Below, one piece after another: positions 8,883 to 17,263 of a DNA stretch of 64,000 bases; within the stretch, counting starts at the first letter, position 1; each line of letters begins with the position of its first letter. The stretch lies in assembly GCF_003852405.1 (NCBI RefSeq), contig NZ_QAJM01000020.1, forward strand, positions 1 through 64,000. The letters are read 5' to 3'. Source of the DNA: Pseudomonas sp. KBW05. GTDB lineage: Bacteria > Pseudomonadota > Gammaproteobacteria > Pseudomonadales > Pseudomonadaceae. Under the pieces are notes generated by a model. The model saw only the letters and a list, made by a program, of their open reading frames with translations. It did not search any database and was not told the origin of the DNA. A program made the translations under genes and the position numbers.

Positions 8883-9686
8883 TTAGAACGTGTATTCCAG
8901 CACCCCCATCACCGACGTCTGCAAGCGCCGCTCCACAATCGGGCTCTTGCCCGCTTCATCCGCCAGGTACTGCACATCGAGCAAGGTGGAGAACTGGGTG
9001 TGCTCGCTGATCGGCAAACTCCATACCAGGTTCATGCCATTGCTGATATTGCCTGCGCCGGCCTTGTAGGCCTTGAACCGGCTTTGTGCGGCCTGGCCAG
9101 TGGTCACGCCGTACCAGGTCTGCAGGTATTCACGGTCGCCAAAGTGGCTGCTGAGGCTGGCATCGACCGAGCCGTAGCGGCCGTCATAGAGGTTGGTGCC
9201 CAGGCTCAGTTCCAAATGGGTGTAGGCCTTGCCGGTGTCCTTGTGGTCATCGTCCTTGAGCGCGTGTTCCAGGGTGGCGCCGACGATGGCGCCGCCGAGG
9301 TTGTAGCTGGCACTCACGCCTACTTGCGCCCGCGACTTGATTTCGCCCATGCCTTTGAGGCGCTTGGAGCCGGCGTGCATCGACTCGTTCTTATCCTTGC
9401 GTGAAGCGCTGGCGCCGACATACGTGCTGAAGCTCAGGGCGTTCCCTTCGTAGCCCCAGCCCAGGCCTTTGTCGGTGTCGAGGAAAATCCCCCAGGGGCT
9501 GACGATTTTGCCGCCCAGCACCGGCGCGGTCATGCGTTCGTCGCTGCCGCTGTAGCGGGGTGCGTTGGCGACGCCGGCCTTGAGGCTGTATTGCCAGTCC
9601 TCGGCAATGGCTGCGTCGGCCGTGGCGAACAGGCACAGCGACGAGAGGGACAGGCATAGGTTTCTTGAGCGCATCAGGGTGTTCAT
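8883..9686 (-). CDS. MipA/OmpV family outer-membrane protein
   Basis: A 267-residue protein with a signal peptide (cleavage after about residue 28, TADAAIAED) and an alternating beta-strand pattern ending in the aromatic LEYTF typical of outer-membrane barrels. It belongs to the MipA/OmpV family. MipA in E. coli scaffolds peptidoglycan synthase and lytic transglycosylase, and other members sit in two-component-controlled envelope responses. It begins 5 bp after the stop of the upstream beta-lactamase-like gene, so it is probably in the same transcript. An alternative start at 9674 is also possible. Regulation by the adjacent RstAB is inference only. Confidence 0.88.
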   Translation of the reverse strand: MNTLMRSRNLCLSLSSLCLFATADAAIAEDWQYSLKAGVANAPRYSGSDERMTAPVLGGKIVSPWGIFLDTDKGLGWGYEGNALSFSTYVGASASRKDKNESMHAGSKRLKGMGEIKSRAQVGVSASYNLGGAIVGATLEHALKDDDHKDTGKAYTHLELSLGTNLYDGRYGSVDASLSSHFGDREYLQTWYGVTTGQAAQSRFKAYKAGAGNISNGMNLVWSLPISEHTQFSTLLDVQYLADEAGKSPIVERRLQTSVMGVLEYTF

Positions 9687-9691
9687 CCGTA

Positions 9692-11515
9692 TTAAAGGTT
9701 CAGGGGTGGGTGAGGCGAATGGGTGCGTTTGAAGGCGTAGCCCGACGCGCTGAGGCCATTGATCTGGCGGCTCACGGTGTCGCCCAGGCCATAGCCATTA
9801 CCGGCCAGTACGGCGTGGGCGTTATCGACGGGTAGCAGGATGTAGTCGGTCAGCGGTTCGTCGTGCAATTGGCCGCGAATCACCAGGAAGCCTTGCTCCA
9901 GGCGCACGCTGATGCCGGTCAGCGGTGCGTCGGGCTCATGGGTGTTGAGCACCTGATAGGTGCCGATGGTGTCGGCCCAGGCCTGGGGCAAGGGCGGCGG
10001 GTCGATGCGCTCGCCAATGGCGATGCGTTGGCCGTGGCTGCGGGCAGTGAGCAGTTGGCGGCCTTGCACGGTGACCATGTCCAATTGCACGCGGCCCAGC
10101 TCGCCGAGGTCCTTGAACCACAGGCCGAGCACGCGTTTTTGCGCGCGCAACCAGCCTTGTTCGTCACGCAACAGTTCGAAGTCGAACCCGGCCAGTTCGC
10201 CGAACAAACGCTCCTTTTCGTCGCGGATGCGCAATACGCCCCAGGCGGTGGCATAAAAACCGGCCAGGCGCTTGCGGTCGATGGCGGCCGGTACATGGCG
10301 CAGTTTCAACCCGTGGTTGGGTGCCTCGCAGCCGTCGCCACACACGGATTTTCCGGTTTGCGCCTGAAGCATCAGGCGCAGGGCGTCGGTGGCCAGGCGG
10401 GCGACCAGGTCTTCGGCGTTGCTGTCGTTGGCCATGATGATCACCGCCAGTTGCTGGTCGGGCAGCAAGGTCAGTTGGGCGGCAAAATCATCACCGCCGC
10501 CGCTGTGCTGGTAAGTGCGCACGCCGGCGCCGACCGGTTCGTCGCCGCAAGGGGCGAGGAACCAGCCCAGCCCCATCTGGCAATCGAAGTCGAGGGCGTT
10601 GCCGGTGTTTTGTTGGGTGAACATCGTGTCGATGGAGCGGGCGCTCAGCAGCCGTTTGCCTTTGTACTGGCCCTGGGCGAAGAGCATGTTCACGTAGTGG
10701 CCGAGGTCCTTCGGGCTGGCCCATAACCCCCCAGCGGCCAGGTCGCGCACCTGGGCATCGCTGCTGGCGCTGCCGTCCTGATAGCCCATGGCGCGGTAGC
10801 CCGTTACCGCGCCGGTGCCGATAAAGCTCGACTGGTTCATCTCCAGGGGCTTGAGCACGCTGTATTGCAGTTGGGCCTCAAAGCTTTTGCCGGTGCTGCG
10901 CTCAATGGCGGCACCCACCAGTGCATAGCCGAGATTGGAGTACGCCACTTGCGAGCCCGGCGGGCTGCTGAGCCACACGCCGGACATGCGCATTGGCATC
11001 AAGCCCATGGCGAAGGTGCTGTGGAGGTCGCGCAGGTGCTCGCTGGGCAGGCCGGACTGGTGGCTCAGCAAGCGACGCAAGGTGATATCGCGGTCTGCCG
11101 CGTCCTGGTCTGGATGAAAGCGCGAACGCACATGGAATTCGCTCAGGGTCTGCTGGATCGGTACATCCAGCCCCAGGCGCTGTTGCTCGACCAGTTGCAG
11201 TGCCGCCGTTGCAGTGAGCAGTTTGGCGATGCCGCCGGCACGAAATGCGGTGTTGGGCGTTACCGGCACACCGTGGGCCTTGTCGGCCAGGCCAAAGCCG
11301 CGGGCCCAGATCAGTTCCTGGCCGTTGACCAGGGCAATCGACAGCCCGGCTACATTCTGCCGGGCCATGTCCTGGGGAATGCGTGATTGCAGGTACCGAA
11401 GGATCGCGCCGTAATCACCCTTTTGGATGCGCGGCGCAGCGGGTGGCTGCCCCTGGCAACCGACGCTGCCGAGCAGGCAACCCAGCAGCGCGATACTGCG
11501 CAATGTGCGAAACAT
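9692..11515 (-). CDS. beta-lactamase-fold serine hydrolase lipoprotein lacking the catalytic serine
   Basis: A 607-residue class C/penicillin-binding-protein-like protein with a lipoprotein-type leader (candidate lipid-modified Cys13 or Cys20), so it is probably membrane-anchored in the periplasm. The beta-lactamase domain spans about 45-400, with YSN in the second box and HSGGG in the third. The first box, where SxxK should be, reads GGIAK (Gly95...Lys98): the nucleophile position has GGC instead of AGC. The C-terminal ~200 residues form an extra beta-rich domain seen in 'serine hydrolase' family members. The start at 11515 is tentative, since the upstream TTG (11548) and this ATG both lack a strong ribosome site. 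It is followed within 5 bp by the mipA-like gene. It may be a pseudoenzyme or sensor. Confidence 0.8.
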   Translation of the reverse strand: MFRTLRSIALLGCLLGSVGCQGQPPAAPRIQKGDYGAILRYLQSRIPQDMARQNVAGLSIALVNGQELIWARGFGLADKAHGVPVTPNTAFRAGGIAKLLTATAALQLVEQQRLGLDVPIQQTLSEFHVRSRFHPDQDAADRDITLRRLLSHQSGLPSEHLRDLHSTFAMGLMPMRMSGVWLSSPPGSQVAYSNLGYALVGAAIERSTGKSFEAQLQYSVLKPLEMNQSSFIGTGAVTGYRAMGYQDGSASSDAQVRDLAAGGLWASPKDLGHYVNMLFAQGQYKGKRLLSARSIDTMFTQQNTGNALDFDCQMGLGWFLAPCGDEPVGAGVRTYQHSGGGDDFAAQLTLLPDQQLAVIIMANDSNAEDLVARLATDALRLMLQAQTGKSVCGDGCEAPNHGLKLRHVPAAIDRKRLAGFYATAWGVLRIRDEKERLFGELAGFDFELLRDEQGWLRAQKRVLGLWFKDLGELGRVQLDMVTVQGRQLLTARSHGQRIAIGERIDPPPLPQAWADTIGTYQVLNTHEPDAPLTGISVRLEQGFLVIRGQLHDEPLTDYILLPVDNAHAVLAGNGYGLGDTVSRQINGLSASGYAFKRTHSPHPPLNL

Positions 11516-11622
11516 GAAGAGCACCCGAAGGATGGTTTGGATGCTCAAATGCTAGGGGCGCGGCGGTTGCCAGTCTTTGAGGGCTTTGTCGGGAAACTGT
11601 CAAAGACTGTTAAAGCGCGGTA

Positions 11623-12774
11623 TCAGTGCATGGCCTCCAGGATGGCGTGCGCGACCTTCACCCGCTCCCCATTCGGGTAGTTCTTGTTCGCCAGGATCAC
11701 CACGCCCATCCCCTTGCTTGGCACGTACGCGACATACGCACCAAAGCCATTGGTAGAGCCGGTCTTGTTGATCAGCGTGTCGGCGTGGAGCGGTTGTGCG
11801 GGCGTGAGCCATTTGACTGGGTGCGGTTCCATGGCCATTTGTGTCGAGTTGCCGTTGACCAGAACATCGAGTGGGACAGGGTAGGGGTACATTTCCCAGC
11901 CCAGGCCTTGGGTCATGCCATCGACGGTGTAGTAACCGGCATGGGTGGTTGCGATGGCTTGTTGCAACGGCTGCTCAAGGCGGCTCGGGTCCAGGTTGGC
12001 TTGCACGTAGTGCAGCAGGTCCGAGGCGCTGGTCTTGATGCCGTAGGCTTCACTGCCCATGGCGCCGGGGCCAACACGCACGGGGTTGCCGTCCTTGCCG
12101 TAGCCTTGGGCGTACAGGTTCATCTGGCTTTTGGGCACGGTGACAAAGGTGTGCTTGAGGCCCAGTTTTGGCAGCAGGGTCTTTTCCATTGCCTGGTCAA
12201 ACGGTTGCTTCAGGCTTTGTGCCGCCAGGTAGCCGAACAGGCCCAGGCTCGGGTTGGAATACAGGCGCTGGGTGCCGGGGGTGAAGGCGGGCGTCCAGTG
12301 CTGGAAGTAGCTGATCATGTGCTGGCTGTTGTCGGCCTCGCGCGGGAATTGCAAGGGCAAGCCGCCTGCGCTGTAGGTGCCGAGGTTGAGCACGCTGATG
12401 TGCTCGAAGGCGCTGCCACGCAGTGCTGGCAGGTACTGGCTGGCCGGTGCCGGGAGCGTGAGTTGGCCCGTGGCGACGGCATAACCCGCGAGGGTGGCGG
12501 TGAAGGTTTTGCTCACCGAACCGATCTCGAACAGGGTGTTTTCGCTGACGGGCTGCCGGGCGTCCTGGTTAGCGACGCCGTAGTTAAAGTATTGCGTCTT
12601 GCCATCCTGCAGGACGCCGACGACAAGGCCCGGAATAGACTGTTGCTGCATCAGCGGTTTGACGCTGGCGTCCACCACGGTGCGCAGATCGGTGGCGGCA
12701 AGGCATTGACCCGTGCCGAGAAGCAGGGCAATGGCACTGAAATTAAGCATTCCAAACCGGGCATGTTGGGGCAT
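11623..12774 (-). CDS. ampC: class C beta-lactamase AmpC
   Basis: A periplasmic cephalosporinase of 383 residues. The signal peptide is cleaved about after LAA (residue 27). All three active-site boxes are intact: Ser86-V-S-Lys89, YSN and KTG (INKTGSTNGFGAYVAYVP). It keeps the class C feature QGLGWEMYP. The start at 12774 has GGAAG at good distance; upstream codons in frame lack a site. It is divergent from ampR with an AmpR-type operator between, so induction by beta-lactams through peptidoglycan fragments is expected, as known for this family. Confidence 0.96.
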   Translation of the reverse strand: MPQHARFGMLNFSAIALLLGTGQCLAATDLRTVVDASVKPLMQQQSIPGLVVGVLQDGKTQYFNYGVANQDARQPVSENTLFEIGSVSKTFTATLAGYAVATGQLTLPAPASQYLPALRGSAFEHISVLNLGTYSAGGLPLQFPREADNSQHMISYFQHWTPAFTPGTQRLYSNPSLGLFGYLAAQSLKQPFDQAMEKTLLPKLGLKHTFVTVPKSQMNLYAQGYGKDGNPVRVGPGAMGSEAYGIKTSASDLLHYVQANLDPSRLEQPLQQAIATTHAGYYTVDGMTQGLGWEMYPYPVPLDVLVNGNSTQMAMEPHPVKWLTPAQPLHADTLINKTGSTNGFGAYVAYVPSKGMGVVILANKNYPNGERVKVAHAILEAMH

Positions 12775-12860
12775 GATGTCGCTTCCATGAGAGTGATCGA
12801 GTGAATGAGGCCTGCGCGGGCGCCGCCAATGTAGGCAGTTCGCAGGCGTTGGACAAACGA

Positions 12861-12880
12861 TCATATTTCGCAGCAGCCAT
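12861..12880. promoter_or_regulatory. candidate AmpR operator in the ampC-ampR intergenic region
   Basis: On the minus strand the segment reads CTGCTGCGAAATAT, close to the known AmpR core CTGCTGCAAATTT. It lies in the 127-bp gap between the divergent ampR and ampC, near the ampR start. The spacing to ampC is plausible for activation. Confidence 0.7.
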
Positions 12881-12901
12881 TAGAAAAATTTGGGCCAAAG
12901 C

Positions 12902-13780
12902 ATGCTTCGTTCCCATCTGCCCCTTAACGCCCTGCGTGCCTTCGAGGCCTCGGCCCGGCATTTGAGCTTTACCCGTGCCGCCATCGAATTGTGCGTCACC
13001 CAGGCGGCCGTCAGTCATCAAGTAAAAAGCCTGGAGGCGCAGCTCAACGTCACGTTGTTCAAGCGCCTGCCACGGGGCTTGATGCTGACCAGCGAAGGCG
13101 AAACCCTGCTGCCGGTGGTGCGTGAGTCCTTTGATCGCATCGCCCAGACCCTCAGCCAATTCGAAGGCGGGCATTACCGCGAAGTGCTCACGGTGGGCGC
13201 GGTAGGCACCTTTGCCGTGGGTTGGTTGCTGCCGCGCCTACCCGACTTTCATGCGCGTTATCCGTTTATCGACCTGCGCCTGTCCACCCATAACAACCGT
13301 GTGGATGTGGCTGCCGAGGGCCTGGATTACGCTGTGCGTTTCGGTGCCGGCGCCTGGCACGGCACCGACGCCTGCCAACTGCTGGAAGCGCCGCTGACCG
13401 TGCTGTGCGTGCCGCACCTCGCCGAGCAACTGCGCACGCCGGCCGATCTGCTCAAGCACACCTTGCTGCGCTCGTACCGCGCCGATGAGTGGAGCCTGTG
13501 GTTCCAGGCTGCCGGCTTGCCCGCTGATACCCTGGTGCCGCGCAGCATTGTGTTCGACTCATCCCTGGCGATGATGGAATCGGCCCTGCAAGGCATCGGC
13601 GTGGCCTTGGCGCCGGCGCTGATGTTTTCGCGCCAGTTGGAAAGCGATGCCATCCGCCAACCCTTCGACGTCGGCATCAGCACCGGCAGTTATTGGCTGA
13701 CCCGCTTGCAGTCGCGGGTCGAAACGTCGGCGATGCTGGCGTTCAAGGGTTGGTTGAAGGCGGTCGCAGGGGCGCATTGA
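12902..13780 (+). CDS. ampR: LysR-family regulator AmpR
   Basis: A 292-residue transcriptional activator/repressor of ampC. Its N-terminal helix-turn-helix (LSFTRAAIELCVTQAAVSHQ) is essentially that of P. aeruginosa AmpR, as are FKRLPRGLML and VGAVGTFAVGWLLPRL. The C-terminal domain binds muropeptide effectors. The ATG at 12902 matches the known N-terminus better than the TTG at 12890. It is divergent from ampC in the standard arrangement. Confidence 0.96.
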   Translation: MLRSHLPLNALRAFEASARHLSFTRAAIELCVTQAAVSHQVKSLEAQLNVTLFKRLPRGLMLTSEGETLLPVVRESFDRIAQTLSQFEGGHYREVLTVGAVGTFAVGWLLPRLPDFHARYPFIDLRLSTHNNRVDVAAEGLDYAVRFGAGAWHGTDACQLLEAPLTVLCVPHLAEQLRTPADLLKHTLLRSYRADEWSLWFQAAGLPADTLVPRSIVFDSSLAMMESALQGIGVALAPALMFSRQLESDAIRQPFDVGISTGSYWLTRLQSRVETSAMLAFKGWLKAVAGAH

Positions 13781-13878
13781 TAGGGATATCTGCGAGAGGG
13801 CGCGCACCCGCTATGAGGATTTACTGTGGGCCCCGGTGGCCATAGGTATCTGCACAACTTTGAGCATTGCTGCTGGAC

Positions 13879-13902
13879 CTGTGGCGAGGGAGCTTGCTCC
13901 CG
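13879..13902. repeat. solitary REP (type 3)
   Basis: A single copy of the CTGTGGCGAGGGAGCTTGCT repeat, without its inverted partner nearby. A complete pair of the same family lies at 62415-62521. Confidence 0.75.
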
Positions 13903-13950
13903 TGACGGCCTGGCAGTCGGGCGATTTTTACCGTGTGTAAACCGGCTCTA

Positions 13951-14107
13951 CTGTGGGAGCGGGCTTGCTCGCGAAGACGGCCTGGCAGGCGGTCTGGGTT
14001 TTTGGGTCGGAGTACATATCCGTTACCGAAGCCATGGATATGTACTCTGACCCAAAGGCTCCAGCGCCTGACACATAGCCTTCGCGAGCAAGCCCGCTCC
14101 CACATTT
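13951..14107. repeat. REPIN (type 1) containing a nested palindrome
   Basis: Outer type 1 REPs lie at about 13952-13975 and 14082-14106. The spacer, about twice the usual length, contains a second inverted repeat: 14001-14021 pairs with 14036-14056 over 21 bp with one mismatch (TTTGGGTCGGAGTACATATC against its complement). The gap between ampR and the dienelactone hydrolase (13781-14202) is otherwise made of REP debris, including a truncated type 2 REP at about 14150-14180. Confidence 0.85.
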
Positions 14108-14202
14108 GGATCGGGGTGCATCCGAAAAACCGCAGGCGCCTGTCAGGCCGCTATCGCAGGCAAGCCAGCCCACACAAGCCAGCACCTACAGTCAGATGGA
14201 TG

Positions 14203-15090
14203 TCAGGCGAGGTATTTGCGGAACCAGCCCAATGTCCTGTCCCACGCCAGATTCGCTGCCGCTTCGTCATAGCGTGGCGTCGAATCATTGTGGAAACCAT
14301 GGTTGGCGCCCTTGTAGATGTATCCCTCGTACGTGGTGCCCGCAGCCTTCAGCGCCGCTTCATACGCCGGCCAGCCTTCATTGATCCGCGTATCCAGCTC
14401 GCCAAAATGCAGCATGATCGGTGCCTTGATGCGCGGTACGTCCTTGGCGTCCGGCTGGCGCCCATAGAACGACACCGCCGCACCCAACTCCGGGTAGGCC
14501 ACCGCCGCCGCATTGGTCACGCCGCCGCCGTAGCAGAAGCCGGTGATGCCGACCTTGCCGGTGCTGCTGTCGTGGTGCATCAGCCATTCGATGGCGGCGA
14601 AGAAATCGTTCATCAGCTTGGTCGGGTCAACGGTCTGTTGCAGTGCCACGCCTTTTTCATCGTTGCCGGGGTAGCCGCCCACCGAGGTCAGGCCATCCGG
14701 TGCCAGGGCGATAAAACCGGCCTTGGCCAGGCGTCGGGCGACGTCTTCGATATACGGGTTGAGGCCACGGTTTTCATGGACAACGACCACGGCGGGCAAT
14801 TTGCCTGCGGCCTTGGCCGGGCGCACCAGATAGCCGCGTACGGTGCCGTTGCCCTTGGGCGAGGGATAGGTGATGTAGTCGGCGACGATATCCGGGTCGG
14901 TGAATTTCACCTGTTCGGCCAGCGCGTAGTTGGGGCTCAGGGCCGCCAGCAACGCCGAGGCGGTCAGGCCGCCGAAGGTGAACAGCGCGGCGCGGTCGAG
15001 AAATTCGCGGCGGTTGATCTTGCCGTGGGCATAGCCGTCGTAGAGTTCCAGCAGTTCGGGCGCAAAGTCTTTCGCGGTGAGACGAGTCAT
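14203..15090 (-). CDS. Tat-exported dienelactone hydrolase family protein
   Basis: A 295-residue alpha/beta hydrolase. A twin-arginine signal ([12 protein letters not shown], residues 26-37) followed by a hydrophobic stretch ending [10 protein letters not shown] indicates export of the folded enzyme to the periplasm. The catalytic triad fits dienelactone hydrolase: Cys in GFCYGGG, Asp in GELDTRIN, His in ANHGFHND. Family members hydrolyse dienelactone or related esters; this exported branch (YghX/dienelactone hydrolase-like) has no firmly known substrate. The start has GAGG at good spacing. It is co-directional with the thioesterase upstream at 45-bp distance, so the two may share a transcript. 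Confidence 0.88.
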   Translation of the reverse strand: MTRLTAKDFAPELLELYDGYAHGKINRREFLDRAALFTFGGLTASALLAALSPNYALAEQVKFTDPDIVADYITYPSPKGNGTVRGYLVRPAKAAGKLPAVVVVHENRGLNPYIEDVARRLAKAGFIALAPDGLTSVGGYPGNDEKGVALQQTVDPTKLMNDFFAAIEWLMHHDSSTGKVGITGFCYGGGVTNAAAVAYPELGAAVSFYGRQPDAKDVPRIKAPIMLHFGELDTRINEGWPAYEAALKAAGTTYEGYIYKGANHGFHNDSTPRYDEAAANLAWDRTLGWFRKYLA

Positions 15091-15134
15091 CGGTGCAATC
15101 CTCGATTAGCGGTGGCGGTCAATGTAAACCACCT

Positions 15135-15629
15135 TCAACCCTCGCGGCCATGGGCGGTGGCGGCCAATTGGCCGGTGTCGACGCGCACGAACACCGAGTC
15201 GCCAATGGCCGTCAGCACGTTACCTGCGTACACCTCGCAGACCACGCGGCTTTTGCGCCCCACATCGCCCTCGACCCGCGCGCGCAAGGTCAAGGTGACG
15301 CCCATGGGCGTGGGCTTGATGAACTTGATACCGAGGTTGCCGGTGACGCAGTCGATGCGTGGCAGGCTGCCGGGTTCGCGCTGCTCGGCACGGTAGTGAT
15401 AGGCCATGGCCGTCCAGTTGGAATGGCAATCCACCAGCATGGCGATCAGGCCGCCGTAGACCAGGTCGGGCCAGCCGCTGTATTGGGCGTCGGGCAGGTG
15501 TTCGGCGATCAGGTGGATGCCGTCGGCGTCCCAGCGGCTCTTGATGTGCAGGCCATGGGGGTTGCTGGCGCCGCAGCCGTAGCAGATACCTTCGGGGGCG
15601 GTAATGTCCTGGAGGGAAGCAGGGTGCAT
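15135..15629 (-). CDS. PaaI/hotdog-fold thioesterase family protein
   Basis: A 164-residue cytoplasmic protein with a hotdog thioesterase pattern: an N-terminal CYGCGASNPHGL segment, then the catalytic-loop YGGLIAMLVDCHSNWTA, and a FIKPTPMG strand. Such proteins hydrolyse small acyl-CoA or aryl-CoA thioesters. The GC(G/A)xNPxGL start is characteristic of a PaaI-like subgroup. The ATG has AAGGAC 5 nt upstream. It is divergent from yceI and upstream of the hydrolase on the same strand. Confidence 0.85.
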   Translation of the reverse strand: MHPASLQDITAPEGICYGCGASNPHGLHIKSRWDADGIHLIAEHLPDAQYSGWPDLVYGGLIAMLVDCHSNWTAMAYHYRAEQREPGSLPRIDCVTGNLGIKFIKPTPMGVTLTLRARVEGDVGRKSRVVCEVYAGNVLTAIGDSVFVRVDTGQLAATAHGREG

Positions 15630-15720
15630 GAAACGTCCTTATTATTTTGGGGGGCTACTCTGTTTAGCAGGACACGGGCAGGATGGGAACACGGTGGCCT
15701 TACTTCTTGCGGAGCGTTGC

Positions 15721-16287
15721 ATGAACCTTCGACTTTTCCCAATCGTGTGGCTGGCGCTGGTCCTGGGTGGGTTTTCCAGTGCCCAGGCCGTGGAGTATCG
15801 GGACGTCAACCGCGCGGCCAGCCAGATCAGTTTCACCTTCCAGCAGTTCGGGCAGCGGGTCTACGGCACGTTCGGCGAGTTTGAAGGCACGTTGGCGTTT
15901 GACACGCAACACCCGGAGGCGGCCCATGCGCTGCTGACGATCCAGCTTGCCAGCATCGATGCTGGCAGCCCGGATGCCAACGATCAATTGCAGCGTCCGT
16001 CCTGGTTCGATACTGCGACGTATCCGCAGGGCGTCTACCAGTCCAGTGGCGCCACGGCACTGGGGGACAATCGCTTCAAGATCAACGGCGACCTCACCCT
16101 CAAAGGCATCACGCGCCCGGTGACGGTGGACGTGGTGCTCAAGGAGCAGGGCGGCATTGGTGTGTTCGACGGCGAGTTCATCCTCAAGCGCGCCGATTTC
16201 AAGATCGGCGAGGGCGAGTGGGTCGGCAACAGCGTGGTGTCGAATGACATCCACATCAAGTTCAAGATGGTCGCGCCGCAGCGCTAA
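15721..16287 (+). CDS. YceI family periplasmic protein
   Basis: A 188-residue protein with signal peptide (cleavage after SSAQA, residue 22) and the YceI lipocalin-like barrel pattern: ISFTFQQFG, LTLKGITRPVTVDV, ADFKIGEGEWVG. YceI proteins bind polyisoprenoid-like lipids in the periplasm and are induced by high pH in E. coli. GGAG precedes the ATG at 15721. The last 4 bp overlap the stop of the convergent EamA transporter gene. Confidence 0.92.
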   Translation: MNLRLFPIVWLALVLGGFSSAQAVEYRDVNRAASQISFTFQQFGQRVYGTFGEFEGTLAFDTQHPEAAHALLTIQLASIDAGSPDANDQLQRPSWFDTATYPQGVYQSSGATALGDNRFKINGDLTLKGITRPVTVDVVLKEQGGIGVFDGEFILKRADFKIGEGEWVGNSVVSNDIHIKFKMVAPQR

Positions 16288-17174
16288 CGGGCGAATTTCT
16301 TCGCGCCGGCCACACAACCGATGACCGCGACGGTGACCAGCACCATGCCCAGGCTGACCTGTTCATGCAGCAAGCCAGCCGCCAGCGCCAGGCCGAAGAA
16401 CGGTTGCAGCAATTGCAACTGGCCCACCGCCGCGATGCCGCCCTGGGCCAGGCCGCGATACCAGAATACAAAGCCGATCAGCATGCTGAACAATGCCACA
16501 TAGCCCAGGCTCAACCACGCGGGCAGGCTGATGCCACTGAGACTCGCGGGGGCAAGGATCAGGCTCAACGGCACCACCACCGGCAGCGACACCACCAGCG
16601 CCCAGCAGATCACTTGCCAGCCGCCAAGGCTGCGCGACAACTTGGCGCCCTCGGCGTAGCCCAGGCCGCACACCAGCACCGCCAACAACATCAGCACGTC
16701 ACCCGCCGGTGCAGCGCTCAAGCCTTGGGCAAACGCATAACCCATCACCAGCACGCTGCCCAGGATCGAAAACAGCCAGAACACCAGGCGCGGGCGCTCG
16801 CCGCCGCGCAGCACGCCGAACACCGCCGTGGCCAGCGGCAGCAGGCCGATAAACACGATGGAGTGGGCGGAGGTCACGTATTGCAGCGCCAGCGCGGTGA
16901 GCAAGGGGAAACCGATGACCACGCCCAGCGCGACGATCACCAAGGGCTGCCACTGGTTACGTGCGGGACGTTGCTCCCTGAACAGCGCTAACAGCATCAG
17001 CCCGAGTACGCCGGCGATGGCGGCGCGGATCATCGTCAGGAACACCGGGTCGAACTCCATCACCGCCAAGCGCGTGGCCGGCAGTGAACCGCTGAAGATC
17101 ACTACACCGATAAAGCCGTTGATCCAACCGTGGGTGCTGCTGTCCAGGGGGTTGAGGGAAGAAGTGCGTTCCAT
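16284..17174 (-). CDS. EamA/DMT family transporter
   Basis: A 296-residue inner-membrane protein with ten hydrophobic segments arranged as two EamA repeats (about 15-145 and 155-290). Typical members export metabolites or amino acids. It is divergent from a MocR-type regulator 90 bp away, a pairing that usually means the regulator controls the exporter. The start at 17174 (MERTSSLN) is preferred over upstream in-frame codons, although its ribosome site is weak. Confidence 0.88.
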   Translation of the reverse strand: MERTSSLNPLDSSTHGWINGFIGVVIFSGSLPATRLAVMEFDPVFLTMIRAAIAGVLGLMLLALFREQRPARNQWQPLVIVALGVVIGFPLLTALALQYVTSAHSIVFIGLLPLATAVFGVLRGGERPRLVFWLFSILGSVLVMGYAFAQGLSAAPAGDVLMLLAVLVCGLGYAEGAKLSRSLGGWQVICWALVVSLPVVVPLSLILAPASLSGISLPAWLSLGYVALFSMLIGFVFWYRGLAQGGIAAVGQLQLLQPFFGLALAAGLLHEQVSLGMVLVTVAVIGCVAGAKKFAR

Positions 17175-17263
17175 GGGCGGTTGCCTGAAAAAGAATGATT
17201 GCGTGCTGACCATCCTAGAGTTGAAGATTAAGACAATCAAAAAATTGTCATGGATACAGCCCT

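Noticed and set aside
13933-15396. 487-codon open frame across REP DNA and antisense to the dienelactone hydrolase
   Set aside because: It begins inside repeat DNA and runs antisense to a gene with Tat signal and catalytic triad.
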